Shown here: piece after piece, positions 1-7,420 of the stretch
Position numbering within the stretch: the first letter of the stretch is position 1
Layout: each line of letters opens with the position of its first letter
DNA from: Gallaecimonas kandeliae
GTDB taxonomy: Bacteria; Pseudomonadota; Gammaproteobacteria; Enterobacterales; Gallaecimonadaceae
Assembly: GCF_030450055.1 (NCBI RefSeq)
Contig: NZ_CP118480.1
Location: 2,011,415-2,075,414, forward strand
DNA length: 64,000 bases
Reading direction: 5' to 3'
Program-made: the position numbers and the translations under genes
The notes under the pieces: generated by a model
The model's database searches: none
What the model was told of the DNA's origin: nothing
The model's input: the letters and a program-made list of their open reading frames with translations, nothing else

Positions 1-370
1 AGCCGCACCAGATCCAAGTCACCTTGCGGGTATAGGCCACGCCCTCTGGCGGCAGCTCCGGCTCCTTGAGCCTGGCCAGCCGCTCTATGGCAGAAGGCCC
101 CTGGTAGAGGCTCCAGCCGAAGCTGGCCAGCAGCCCCAGATTGACCCAGACCGGGTAGAGCTTGATGCCAAGGGCGCTGTTGCCGATGGCCGAGGCGCCG
201 AGGGCCAGCACCGCCATGGGCAGCCAGAGCCGCTCGGCACCGCTGGCGCTTTTCCAGCGCAAGGCCACCAGGGCCAACAGCCCCAGGGCCAGTTGCCAGG
301 GCGCCAGCCATTTCAGGCCCAGCAGCACCGCGACCGGGTAGAGCAGCCACAGGAGGGCGCTGGGTCTCAA
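1..370 (-). CDS. COG4648-family membrane protein of an aryl polyene cluster (3' end outside the window)
   Basis: The reading frame opens with a TTG at 370-368 that overlaps the TGA stop of the upstream ACP gene and stays open to the window edge. The visible 123 residues are rich in Leu, Ala and Trp, with two or three likely membrane helices, then the segments KLYPVWVNLGLLASFGWSL and IERLARLKEPELPPEGVAYT and a final IWCG. This pattern of hydrophobic helices plus IERLARL..P.LPP...YTRKVT is typical of the COG4648 membrane protein found beside the ACP genes in aryl polyene (APE) clusters. Its biochemical role is not established. Translational coupling to the ACP gene suggests one operon. The rest of the cluster should continue leftward outside the window. 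Confidence 0.75.
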   Translation of the reverse strand, partial: MRPSALLWLLYPVAVLLGLKWLAPWQLALGLLALVALRWKSASGAERLWLPMAVLALGASAIGNSALGIKLYPVWVNLGLLASFGWSLYQGPSAIERLARLKEPELPPEGVAYTRKVTWIWCG

Positions 371-615
371 GCGGCGGCCACCAGGCTCAGCACGGCGTCT
401 ACCACGTCTTGTACGGTGCGCACGGCCTTGAACTGCTCGGGCTGGATCTTCTTGCCGGTCAGATCCTGGAGCTTGACCACCAGGTCGACGGCGTCGATGG
501 AGTCGAGATCCAGGTCGCTGTAGAGGTGGGCGTCGGGGGTGACATTGCTGGCCTCCACCTCGAAGTCTTCCACCAGAATGGTCTTGAGTTCGGCAAAAAC
601 CTGGTCGCGCGTCAT
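367..615 (-). CDS. acyl carrier protein (second of pair, ApeF-like)
   Basis: An 82-residue acyl carrier protein. Ser39 lies in the DLDLDSIDAVDLV motif and is the expected site for the phosphopantetheine arm. The protein is acidic and four-helical in size, as usual for type II carrier proteins. Its start overlaps the stop of the preceding ACP gene by four bases, and its own stop overlaps the start of the COG4648 gene. Two adjacent, dissimilar ACPs next to a lysophospholipid-acyltransferase-like protein and a chain-length factor are the signature of aryl polyene biosynthesis, where growing polyenes are carried on dedicated ACPs. Assignment to that pathway is by context; the ACP identity itself is secure. 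Confidence 0.85.
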   Translation of the reverse strand: MTRDQVFAELKTILVEDFEVEASNVTPDAHLYSDLDLDSIDAVDLVVKLQDLTGKKIQPEQFKAVRTVQDVVDAVLSLVAAA

Positions 616-875
616 GCCACGGCCTCCTGTGAACGGATGAAGTCGGCCAGCGCCCGGACGCTGGCGAAATGGGATTTGGTGTCGGCGGCGTTGGCGTCGA
701 TCTTCACCTGGAAGCGCTTCTGGATGGCCAGGCCCAGCTCCAGGGCGTCGATGGAATCCAGGCCCAGGCCGTCGCCGAACAGGGGCGCGGTGGTGTCGAT
801 ATCATCGGCCGTGACGTCTTCAAGCTCCAAGGCATTGATGATCAGCGCTTTCAGCTCGTTTTCCAGATTGGTCAT
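612..875 (-). CDS. acyl carrier protein (first of pair, ApeE-like)
   Basis: An 87-residue acyl carrier protein with Ser41 in the motif GLGLDSIDALELGL as the phosphopantetheine attachment site. It differs clearly from the second ACP immediately downstream, so the two probably have distinct jobs (for example starter loading versus chain extension). The start lies inside the 3' end of the acyltransferase gene, overlapping it by about 56 bases, which implies translational coupling within one minus-strand operon. In APE clusters two ACPs of this type work with a ketosynthase/chain-length-factor pair, a ketoreductase and a dehydratase; those partners, apart from the chain-length factor, are not inside the window. 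Confidence 0.85.
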   Translation of the reverse strand: MTNLENELKALIINALELEDVTADDIDTTAPLFGDGLGLDSIDALELGLAIQKRFQVKIDANAADTKSHFASVRALADFIRSQEAVA

Positions 876-1647
876 CTGTGTGTTTTTCCTTGTTGAGCAC
901 CCTGGCCAGCTGCCGGGTCATCTCCCGGGCGGACAGGGCGGTACTGGGGTCGTTGCCGGCAAAATCGGTGGGCGCCAGGGGCCGCCCCGCTTCTGCCTGC
1001 AGCAAGAAGGGCCGCTCCGGTACCCGGTACCAAGGGTTTTGCTTGGTCAGGGTGCGGGGTTCGACCGTCAAATGCACCGGCAACAGGGGGTAGCCGGTGC
1101 GCAGCGCCAGCTGGGCGGCGCCGCGGGTAAGGGGATTGAGGTTGACATCCGGCTCGGTGCGGGTGCCTTCGGGAAAGATGATCAGCGAATAACCCTGGTC
1201 GAGGCTGGCCTTGGCGGCCTGGATCAAGTCCTCCCCCTGGTGGGCGTTGCTGATGTAGCAGGTGGCCCTGACCACGCCGCGCATGAAGGGGTTCTTCCAG
1301 ATGCCGGCCTTGACCACGCAATCGGCCTTGGGCATGGCGGCGATCAGCAGCACCACGTCCAGCAGCGAGGGATGGTTGGCCACCACCACGGCGGCCTGGG
1401 CGTTGAGGCTGTCGCCGCCCTTGACCTCGTAACGGCAGATCCCCAGCCACTGCAGGGTATCGAGGAAGAAGCGGAAACTGCGGCTGACCACGCTCCTGGC
1501 GATACGCTTGCGCACAACCTCATCCGGGTAGCGCCAGTTGAGATAGGGGAAGACGGTCAGGCTCAGGCAGACACCGCCGATGCCGAACAGGGAAAAGGCC
1601 AAACCGGTGGCCAGCACCCGCCAGGCCTTGTTCAGGCTCTTGCCCAT
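820..1647 (-). CDS. lysophospholipid acyltransferase family protein (APE cluster)
   Basis: PlsC-like acyltransferase of about 275 residues. The two hallmark motifs are present: NHPSLLD (the HX4D catalytic motif) and FPEGTRT (substrate-binding). A hydrophobic N-terminal segment (about residues 10-35, LATGLAFSLFGIGGVCLSL) should anchor it in the inner membrane. I use the ATG at 1647 because a GGAGG lies just upstream; the GTG two codons earlier overlaps that ribosome binding site. The gene overlaps the 3' end of the ketosynthase-like gene upstream and the start of the first ACP downstream. In APE clusters this acyltransferase is thought to help move the polyene from its ACP onto a lipid carrier in the membrane; that role is inferred from cluster context. 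Confidence 0.85.
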   Translation of the reverse strand: MGKSLNKAWRVLATGLAFSLFGIGGVCLSLTVFPYLNWRYPDEVVRKRIARSVVSRSFRFFLDTLQWLGICRYEVKGGDSLNAQAAVVVANHPSLLDVVLLIAAMPKADCVVKAGIWKNPFMRGVVRATCYISNAHQGEDLIQAAKASLDQGYSLIIFPEGTRTEPDVNLNPLTRGAAQLALRTGYPLLPVHLTVEPRTLTKQNPWYRVPERPFLLQAEAGRPLAPTDFAGNDPSTALSAREMTRQLARVLNKEKHTDDQSGKRAESADHQCLGA

Positions 1648-2336
1648 TGCCACCTCCTGCCGGCCAGCCGCAGCTCGCCGCTTTCATCCGTCGCCAACAA
1701 GGCCGCCAGCTGCATGGCCAGGGGCCAGGCCGGGCAGTCATCCTGGCAGGATGCGCCCCCATCCAGGCTGAACTGCTCCCCTTTTGCCAGGCGCAGGGCC
1801 AGGGCGTGGTCGCACTGGCGGTTGGCCATGGCGCCCTCGTAGAGGACAGGCACGGCCTGGTCGGCCACCACCAGCACCACTTCCTCGACACCGCTGCCGA
1901 GGAGGCCGCAGGCCTCCACCAGCCCCAGCACCAGGCTGTCGTCGCCGGCCACCACCACAGTGCTGGGGGCCTGGTCGCCACGAAGGATGTTCAGGAGGCC
2001 GGCGGCGGCGTTATGCACCGACAGGCTGAAGGCGGTGGGGGAAAGGGGCTCTTCAATGCCGAGATCGCCCAGCAGCTGCACTGTGCGGTGCAGCTCGCCG
2101 TGGCGGGTGGCAAAGACGGTCGGCAGGCTGTCCTCGCCCAGTACCTGATGGGCGCAGGCGAGCTGGATGCGGGTCAGGGCTGAAAGGCGGCGACGCTGGC
2201 CGGCCGGCACCCAGGACAGATCCACAGGCTTTTCCTCGGCCAGTTCACCGGATCGCCGCCAGTGGCGCCACTCGTCGGCGTTGGCCAAGCCCGGGGCCCA
2301 AGCGGACCATGCCTTGACGGCAAAGCGCAAGCTCAT
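1632..2336 (-). CDS. ketosynthase-like chain length factor (ApeC-like)
   Basis: About 234 residues resembling the N-terminal half of beta-ketoacyl synthases (the Ketoacyl-synt_2 type found in APE clusters). It is about half the length of a full ketosynthase. The segment around FSLSVHNAAAGLLNI, where active ketosynthases have a nucleophilic Cys, has no cysteine, as expected for a chain length factor that pairs with a catalytic ketosynthase. The ATG at 2336 is preferred over the GTG at 2345 because GAGG stands eight bases before it. It is the first gene of the tightly overlapping minus-strand run KS-like, acyltransferase, ACP, ACP, COG4648, the order seen in APE clusters. The paired ketosynthase must lie outside the window. 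Confidence 0.75.
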   Translation of the reverse strand: MSLRFAVKAWSAWAPGLANADEWRHWRRSGELAEEKPVDLSWVPAGQRRRLSALTRIQLACAHQVLGEDSLPTVFATRHGELHRTVQLLGDLGIEEPLSPTAFSLSVHNAAAGLLNILRGDQAPSTVVVAGDDSLVLGLVEACGLLGSGVEEVVLVVADQAVPVLYEGAMANRQCDHALALRLAKGEQFSLDGGASCQDDCPAWPLAMQLAALLATDESGELRLAGRRWQWARA

Positions 2337-2496
2337 GGCCAACACCTCGCCTGGGGCGCCGTGGCTATTGTGAGAGGGAAATAAAAGGCTGCGTCCATGT
2401 GGTATCGAAAATCGTCTCTTCCCTGGCCTGGAAAGCGCTCAGGCCGGGCCATGCCGCCCATCCCGGGCAGGGCAAAACAGGGGTTAAAATGGCCGG

Positions 2497-3060
2497 CTAG
2501 TGTAACAGATATTCAGCCTTCATTAACATGGGGTTTTGCCACCTAGGCCGCATTTTACCTGTACAGACAATGGCCAAAGGTAAAGGAGATCGCAGGCGGT
2601 AGAGCTGCAGTTGGCCGAGGCTCTGATGGCGCAGCTCCCCCCTGCCCCATTGCAGCTCCCCTGGCAGCAGTTCGGCCCCCCAGGCCTTGACGGCCGCCTC
2701 ATAGGCGCACCAGTTGCCGTAAAAGCCTTCTTCAGGCCAGCCCAGCAGGGCCGCCATCTCCCCCAATGGACGCTTGGCCTTGGGCTGCTCAATGTCGATA
2801 CCGACGGGCGCCAGGGCCACGGCCGCGGCCAGCCAGGGGCCGCTGTGACTGAGGCTGACGAAGGCTTCAGGATGGCTGGGGGCGCCATCGTCCAGCCGGA
2901 CTATGTCTTGCGGTGAAACCTTGCGGCCAAGCAGCCGGCCCATCAGCCAGGCCGCCAAGAGCCTGGCCCCCTGGCGCTGCTGCTGGCGCAGCGAAAGGCC
3001 GGGGTCCAACAGCCCTTCGAGGTCGGCCAGGCGGCAGCGGCTCCACAAAATCGACGGCAA
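2497..3060 (-). CDS. 4'-phosphopantetheinyl transferase
   Basis: A Sfp/AcpT-type phosphopantetheinyl transferase of 187 residues that would convert apo-ACPs to the holo form. The VGIDIE motif (residues 86-91, with the Mg-binding Asp89 and Glu91) and the helix WCAYEAAVKAWG (residues 117-128) mark the family. The canonical WxxKEAxxK appears as WCAYEAAVK, so the first Lys is replaced by Tyr120 while Glu121 and Lys125 are kept. The start is a TTG at 3060, preceded by AAGGA. It sits 161 bases upstream of the chain-length-factor gene on the same strand, so it most likely serves the APE carrier proteins, although its own transcript is possible. Reaction and family are well supported; the client ACPs are inferred. 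Confidence 0.85.
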   Translation of the reverse strand: MPSILWSRCRLADLEGLLDPGLSLRQQQRQGARLLAAWLMGRLLGRKVSPQDIVRLDDGAPSHPEAFVSLSHSGPWLAAAVALAPVGIDIEQPKAKRPLGEMAALLGWPEEGFYGNWCAYEAAVKAWGAELLPGELQWGRGELRHQSLGQLQLYRLRSPLPLAIVCTGKMRPRWQNPMLMKAEYLLH

Positions 3061-3128
3061 AGGTGATCCTTAATGGCCAAGCAGGTACTATGACTGCCCA
3101 GTTTGACCCTAACCGTTGAGAAAGCCAA

Positions 3129-3824
3129 ATGACGGCCAATCCCGTGCTTATCACCGGCGCCGCCCAGCGCGTCGGCCTGCACCTGGTGCGTCGCTTTCTG
3201 GAAGCCGGCCAGCCTGTGATCCTGACCTACAGGCGCCACCGGGAAGTGATAGACCCATTGACCGCCCAGGGCGTCCGCTGCATACAGGCGGATTTTGCCA
3301 CCGACGACGGCGTCTTGGCACTGGCCAAGGCCCTCGCAGGCCAGCCGCTGGCCGCCATCATCCACAACGCCTCCAGTTGGGAGCAGGAAGGGGGCCTGGA
3401 TGACGCCGCCCGGCACTTCGACGCCATGATGCAGATCCATGCCAAGGCCCCTTACCTGCTGAACCGCCACCTGGCGCCCCAGCTCGAAGATGGCGGTAGC
3501 ATCATCCATGTCACGGACTACACCGTAGAAAAGGGCAGCGACAAACACATCGCCTATGTAGCCTCCAAGGCGGCCCTGGCCAACCTCACCCTCTCCTTCG
3601 CCAAGCTGCTTGGCCCCAGGATCAGGGTGAACGCCATAGCCCCCAGCCTCATCATCTTCAATGAAGAGGACGACGAGGCCTACAAGGCCAAGACACTGGC
3701 CAAGTCAGTGATGGGCATAGAGCCCGGGTGCGAGGAGATCTGGCTCGCCGTACACTACCTGCTGACCAGCCGTTACGTTACCGGCCGCACCATCCACGTG
3801 GATGGCGGCCGCCATATCCGCTAA
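3129..3824 (+). CDS. folM: dihydromonapterin reductase / short-chain dehydrogenase FolM
   Basis: A short-chain dehydrogenase/reductase of 231 residues. It has the N-terminal cofactor motif [13 protein letters not shown] (TGxxxxxG), an HNASSW segment in place of the usual NNAG, the catalytic YVASKAAL (YxxxK), and the C-terminal DGGRHIR. The arginine-rich YRRHRE after the second strand favours NADPH. FolM reduces dihydromonapterin to tetrahydromonapterin and has weak dihydrofolate reductase activity in Escherichia coli. Here it is directly followed by folE, 11 bases later, so the two form a pterin operon; that context is the strongest argument for folM over a generic SDR. It diverges from the PPTase gene, with both promoters in the 68-base gap. 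Confidence 0.88.
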   Translation: MTANPVLITGAAQRVGLHLVRRFLEAGQPVILTYRRHREVIDPLTAQGVRCIQADFATDDGVLALAKALAGQPLAAIIHNASSWEQEGGLDDAARHFDAMMQIHAKAPYLLNRHLAPQLEDGGSIIHVTDYTVEKGSDKHIAYVASKAALANLTLSFAKLLGPRIRVNAIAPSLIIFNEEDDEAYKAKTLAKSVMGIEPGCEEIWLAVHYLLTSRYVTGRTIHVDGGRHIR

Positions 3825-3835
3825 GAGAGCAACTG

Positions 3836-4387
3836 ATGACCGAACAACTGGCCAACCACTTTGAAGCCATCATCCGCGGCCTGGGGGAAGATCCGACCCG
3901 CGAAGGCCTGGTGAAGACACCGGAGCGCGCCGCCAAGGCCATGCAGTACCTGACCAAGGGCTACAACGAGTCCTTGGACGAGCTGGTCAACGGCGCCGTC
4001 TTCAGCTCCGACAACGACGAGATGGTGATCGTCAAGGACGTGGAGCTCTACTCCCTCTGCGAACACCATCTGCTGCCCTTCGTCGGCAAGTGCCATGTGG
4101 GCTACCTGCCTAACGGCAAGGTGCTGGGCCTGTCCAAGTTCGCCCGCATCATCGACATGTTCGCCCGCCGCCTGCAGATCCAGGAAAACCTCACCCGTCA
4201 GATCGCCCTGGCCGTGCAGGAAGTCACGGGTGCCAGGGGCGTTGGCGTCGTCATCGAAGCCAAGCACATGTGCATGCAGATGCGCGGCGTCGAGAAGCAG
4301 CACAGCGTGATGAAGTCGAGCGTGATGCTGGGCGCCTTCCGGGAGCACGCCCAGACGCGCCAGGAATTCTTAAACCTGATCCGCTGA
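3836..4387 (+). CDS. folE: GTP cyclohydrolase I
   Basis: Converts GTP to 7,8-dihydroneopterin triphosphate, the first step of tetrahydrofolate and monapterin synthesis. The 183-residue protein carries the zinc-site motif LCEHHLLPF (Cys and two His) and the later Cys in [10 protein letters not shown], together with the conserved stretch [13 protein letters not shown] and the ending RQEFLNLIR. Its length fits the short FolE type. I set the start at the ATG at 3836; upstream extension would read back through folM. It is the second gene of a folM-folE pair and is followed six bases later by a strong intrinsic terminator. Confidence 0.95.
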   Translation: MTEQLANHFEAIIRGLGEDPTREGLVKTPERAAKAMQYLTKGYNESLDELVNGAVFSSDNDEMVIVKDVELYSLCEHHLLPFVGKCHVGYLPNGKVLGLSKFARIIDMFARRLQIQENLTRQIALAVQEVTGARGVGVVIEAKHMCMQMRGVEKQHSVMKSSVMLGAFREHAQTRQEFLNLIR

Positions 4388-4392
4388 AAAAG

Positions 4393-4416
4393 ACCCGGCC
4401 TGACGCCGGGTTTTTT
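4393..4416 (+). terminator. intrinsic terminator after folE
   Basis: Seven-base stem ACCCGGC / GCCGGGT around a five-base loop, followed by a run of six T. It closes the folM-folE operon. Confidence 0.9.
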
Positions 4417-4620
4417 GTGTCCCCGTCGCCAGGAACCTGTTGGTCAAAGTGCGACCAGCAAAGGAGGCGGCCCTGACTTCAGGCCCTGGCCGCCCAGCCC
4501 CGCAACTTATCCACAGCTTTGCCCCCAGTTTTTGTTGATAGTAATAAACGGCTGTTTGTAAAACGGAAAATCACCGGGACATTGCAGGTATGGGGAAGAT
4601 GGTGAAACATGGAAAGCGCC

Positions 4621-4650
4621 TGATCTGTCGCACCCTTGGCGCCGTACGAC
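4621..4650 (+). promoter_or_regulatory. candidate ECF (RpoE/ChrR-type) promoter upstream of the peroxidase gene
   Basis: TGATCT at 4621-4626, an 18-base spacer, then TACGAC at 4645-4650. This fits the -35 TGATC and -10 TA-rich pattern recognised by group ECF11 sigma factors (Rhodobacter sphaeroides RpoE type). An identical hexamer with the same spacing precedes the ECF sigma gene at 5249-5278. The start codon lies 25 bases downstream, leaving room for AAAGGAGCACC as ribosome binding site. Confidence 0.7.
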
Positions 4651-4675
4651 AATCAAACCCCAAAGGAGCACCACC

Positions 4676-5212
4676 ATGTTCAAATCCCTGTTGCCCGCAC
4701 TGTTGCTGGCCGCGCTGCCGGCCCTGGCCGACGACTGCCCTTCCACCCTCAAGTTCTTGAAGCGCAAGCTCAATTCCGAAGAGACCGTCAACCTCTGCCA
4801 GGCCTACAAGGGTAAGACGCTGCTGATCGTCAACACGGCCAGCTACTGCGGCTTCACGCCCCAGTTCCACGGCCTTGAGGCCCTCTACAGCCAGTACAAG
4901 GACCAGGGCCTGGTGGTGCTGGGTTTCCCCTCTGACGACTTCTACCAGGAGGCGGACGACGAGAAGACCACGGCCGACATCTGCTTCACCAAGTACCAGG
5001 TCAAGTTCCCCATGTTCGAAAAGCTCCACGTGCGCGGTGACGACGCCGATCCCCTCTACCGCATCCTGGCCCGCCAGGCCGGCGGCGACGCTCCCAAGTG
5101 GAACTTCTACAAGTACCTGGTGGGCAAGGACGGCAAGGTGATAGAGCTGTTCTCCAGCCGCACCACACCGGACAGCGAAGCGCTGCACAAAGCCATAGAA
5201 GCAGCGCTTTAA
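4676..5212 (+). CDS. periplasmic glutathione peroxidase family protein
   Basis: A 178-residue thiol peroxidase of the glutathione peroxidase family. Residues 1-18 form a signal peptide ending ALA, so the enzyme should act in the periplasm. The peroxidatic cysteine is Cys58 in NTASYCGFTPQF; the partner Trp-Asn of the catalytic site appears in KWNFYKYLV. The usual GFPxNQF motif is altered to GFPSDDFYQ, so the catalytic Gln is missing from its normal place. A second cysteine, in ADICFTKY, could act as resolving cysteine, making thioredoxin-like reductants more likely than glutathione. It carries its own candidate ECF promoter and stands directly upstream of the ECF sigma/ChrR operon, suggesting a role in the peroxide or singlet-oxygen response. 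Confidence 0.85.
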   Translation: MFKSLLPALLLAALPALADDCPSTLKFLKRKLNSEETVNLCQAYKGKTLLIVNTASYCGFTPQFHGLEALYSQYKDQGLVVLGFPSDDFYQEADDEKTTADICFTKYQVKFPMFEKLHVRGDDADPLYRILARQAGGDAPKWNFYKYLVGKDGKVIELFSSRTTPDSEALHKAIEAAL

Positions 5213-5248
5213 GCCGCCCGCCCCTGCCCGCTGTTGAGCATGGCGTGT

Positions 5249-5278
5249 TGATCTGGCCACGACGCCCAGCCGTAAAAC
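5249..5278 (+). promoter_or_regulatory. candidate autoregulatory ECF promoter of the sigma-anti-sigma operon
   Basis: TGATCT at 5249-5254, an 18-base spacer, then TAAAAC at 5273-5278. It has the same -35 hexamer and exactly the same spacing as the element in front of the peroxidase gene. ECF11 sigma factors typically transcribe their own operon, so an autoregulatory promoter is expected here. The sigma gene starts 42 bases downstream. Confidence 0.75.
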
Positions 5279-5319
5279 TGCCAAAGTCCGTTTCGGCGCT
5301 CTGAAGTGGAGCAGGAGCC

Positions 5320-5940
5320 ATGTTGATAACAACAGCGAAAAATAGCGGATACACTGGCAAGGACAGCCTGAAACGCGCGGATGGCAAAGTGAGTACGGAT
5401 CCCCTGGCAAACGACCTTGCCGAGATCGCAAACCGGCGCTGCAAGCAGGCCTTTCGGCGGGTATTTACCTATTTCGCCCCCCGTCTCAAGGCCTTCGGCT
5501 TCAAGCAGTTCGGCAACGAGCAGCAGGCACTGGAGCTGGTCCAGGAAACCCTGCTGACCCTCTGGAACAAGGCCCATCTCTATGACCCTGACAAGGCGGC
5601 CGTGACCACCTGGGTCTACCGGGTGGCCCGCAACCAGAGTTTCGACATGATGCGCCGCAAGGCGGCCCGCCCCGACACCCTGGCCGGGGACCACCTCTGG
5701 CCCCTGGAAAACCAAAGCGGCGACGACCCCGAGTTGGACCAGCAGGTGCTGGGAGATCAGGCCCTGGCCTGCCTGGCCATACTGCCGCCGGCGCAGCGGC
5801 AGGTCATCGAGAAGATTTACGTGCAGGACAAGACGCAGCAGGAAACGGCCGACGAGCTGGGGGTGCCGCTGGGCACCGTCAAGTCCCGGGTACGCCTGGC
5901 CCTGGAGCGTCTGAAGGAGCATCTTGGCAGTGAAGACTAA
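5320..5940 (+). CDS. ECF RNA polymerase sigma factor, RpoE/ChrR (ECF11) type
   Basis: A 206-residue sigma-70-family factor with region 2 (about residues 45-115, including VQETLLTLWNKA and TWVYRVARNQSFDMMRRK) and region 4 (about 145-200, with TQQETADELGVPLGTVKSRV as the DNA-binding helix-turn-helix). The ATG at 5320 has GGAGCAGGAG upstream. The next gene, overlapping its end, encodes a ChrR-type zinc anti-sigma factor, so this is the ECF11 class that responds to singlet oxygen or related oxidants in Rhodobacter. A matched promoter in front of this gene and of the peroxidase gene predicts autoregulation and at least one target. Family assignment is strong; the inducing signal is inferred. Confidence 0.92.
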   Translation: MLITTAKNSGYTGKDSLKRADGKVSTDPLANDLAEIANRRCKQAFRRVFTYFAPRLKAFGFKQFGNEQQALELVQETLLTLWNKAHLYDPDKAAVTTWVYRVARNQSFDMMRRKAARPDTLAGDHLWPLENQSGDDPELDQQVLGDQALACLAILPPAQRQVIEKIYVQDKTQQETADELGVPLGTVKSRVRLALERLKEHLGSED

Positions 5941-6586
5941 GCATCATCCCGATATCGCCCTGCTGGCCGGCCACGCCAGGGGCGAGCTGCCGGCCGCCAT
6001 CAGCGCCGCCCTGGCCGCCCACCTGGAGCAGTGTACCCGGTGCCGCGACAACCTGGCGGAGGCCGAGGCCGAGGCCGGCCAGGCGTTCTTGGAGGAGAGC
6101 CAAACCGTGGACCAAGGCCTGCTGGAAGCCATGCTGGCCCGGCTGGATGAACCGGCGCCACCGGCCCCGCCGGCGCCCCAGACCCGGCTCAGCGTCAACG
6201 GCGACAGCTTCGAGCTGCCCAGGGCCCTGGCCGGCTTGCAAGGCCGGCTCGGCAGCTGGCGGCGCCTCGGCTCCAAGGTCTGGTCGGCCGACCTGGACCT
6301 GGGGGACAGGGGCGCCAAGGCCAGCTTCCTCTATATCGACAGCCATACCCGCATTCCCCGCCACCGCCACGGCGGCCAGGAGCTGACGGTGGTACTGGCT
6401 GGCCACCTCAAAGACGAAGGCGGCCTCTACCGTGAGGGCGACTTCATCCGCAAGGGCCCCACCGACGAACACCAGCCTTTTACCGAAGAGGCGCCCTGCC
6501 TGTGCTTCTCGGTGCTGACGGCGCCGCTGGTCTTCACCGGGCCCCTGGGCCGCCTGGCCAATCCCCTGCTCAGGTTGCTGTTCTAA
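5930..6586 (+). CDS. chrR: ChrR-type zinc-binding anti-sigma factor with cupin domain
   Basis: Holds the ECF sigma factor inactive until an oxidant signal. I choose the GTG at 5930 (GGAG ten bases upstream, overlapping the sigma gene), giving 218 residues; a TTG six bases earlier is possible. With the GTG start the N-terminal zinc ligands fall at His6, His31, Cys35 and Cys38, the same numbering I know for Rhodobacter sphaeroides ChrR. The C-terminal cupin domain has His145, His147, Glu151 and His181, each four residues beyond the Rhodobacter cupin ligands. All metal ligands are therefore kept. A proline-rich linker (about residues 74-84) separates the domains. The pair is probably cytoplasmic, as no signal peptide or membrane segment is seen. 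Confidence 0.92.
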   Translation: MKTKHHPDIALLAGHARGELPAAISAALAAHLEQCTRCRDNLAEAEAEAGQAFLEESQTVDQGLLEAMLARLDEPAPPAPPAPQTRLSVNGDSFELPRALAGLQGRLGSWRRLGSKVWSADLDLGDRGAKASFLYIDSHTRIPRHRHGGQELTVVLAGHLKDEGGLYREGDFIRKGPTDEHQPFTEEAPCLCFSVLTAPLVFTGPLGRLANPLLRLLF

Positions 6587-6613
6587 AAAAAAGCCTGGCC
6601 GCAAGGGCCAGGC
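6585..6613 (-). terminator. intrinsic terminator for the azoreductase gene
   Basis: Read on the minus strand: stem GCCTGGCC / GGCCAGGC with a short loop, followed by eight T. It also lies just after chrR on the plus strand. Confidence 0.8.
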
Positions 6614-6643
6614 AGTCCATAGAGGGACAACAACAATCGGGAT

Positions 6644-7246
6644 TTAGAGGGCCGCTACCAGCTCGGCGATTTCGGCCTTGGCGCTGCCGATGGCTTCGGC
6701 TTTCTTCTCTTCGCCCATGTTCAGGCCTTCGGCGTAGATGAAGCGCTGGTCGCTGATCCCCATCAGGCCGAACAGGCTGGCCAGGTGCGGGGTCTGGGAA
6801 TCCCAGTCGGTACCGGCGTAGACGCCGCCACGGGCGGCCAGCACCACGGCCTTTTTGCCTTCCACCAGGCCCTTGGGGCCCTGTTCGGTGTACTTGAAGG
6901 TCACGCCGGCGCGCTCCAGGCGATCGAAGTAGGCCTTGACCTGGCTGGGGATCCCCAGGTTGTAGAGGGGAACCGCCAATACCACCACGTCATGGGCCAG
7001 CAGCTCTTCGATCAGCAGATCGGAGCGCTGGGCCAGGGCTGCCTGCTCTTCGCTGCGCTGCTCGGCCGGGGTCATCCAGCTCACCAGTTCGGCGGCGTCC
7101 AGGTGGGGCAGGTTCAGGGCCACCAGATCCTTCTCGGTCAGGCTGATGTTCTTGTCGGCCACTTCGGCTTTGAAGGCGGCGGCCAGTTGGGAAGAGTTAC
7201 CGTTGTCACCAAACAGGGAGCTGGTCAGGAGCAGGACTTTTTTCAT
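6644..7246 (-). CDS. azoR: FMN-dependent NADH-azoreductase
   Basis: A 200-residue flavodoxin-like quinone/azo reductase. The N-terminal phosphate-binding strand-loop VLLLTSSLFGDNGNSSQLA and the flavin-contacting PLYNLGIPSQVKAYFDRLERAGVTF are the AzoR signatures, and AARGGVYAGTDWDSQ fits the third FMN loop. The enzyme reduces quinones and azo compounds in the cytoplasm as a homodimer and often protects against thiol or quinone stress. It is a single gene, convergent with chrR and divergent from the transporter pair. No ECF-type promoter was seen upstream, so membership in the sigma regulon is not supported. Confidence 0.93.
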   Translation of the reverse strand: MKKVLLLTSSLFGDNGNSSQLAAAFKAEVADKNISLTEKDLVALNLPHLDAAELVSWMTPAEQRSEEQAALAQRSDLLIEELLAHDVVVLAVPLYNLGIPSQVKAYFDRLERAGVTFKYTEQGPKGLVEGKKAVVLAARGGVYAGTDWDSQTPHLASLFGLMGISDQRFIYAEGLNMGEEKKAEAIGSAKAEIAELVAAL

Positions 7247-7420
7247 GGTGGATACCTCAGTTCAATGGGATTGAGGCTCACTTTACCTTCCATAAAGCAA
7301 AAGAAAATTGCTAAAAATCGCCACTACCTTTCCAAAAATTCGAATGCTACCCCGCCGAATGGACGCCGCCCGAAGCAGATGGGTATGATGCGGCATCGTT
7401 TTTTTAAATCCTTGTTAAAA

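Noticed and set aside
409-1842. Plus-strand frame of 477 codons across the ACP and acyltransferase genes
   Set aside because: It lies antisense to four overlapping genes with clear motifs and has low-complexity Gly/Gln/His-rich content.
6785-7420. Long upstream extension of the first NSS transporter frame
   Set aside because: This part is antisense to azoR and has no transporter character; the conserved N-terminus starts at the ATG at 7421.
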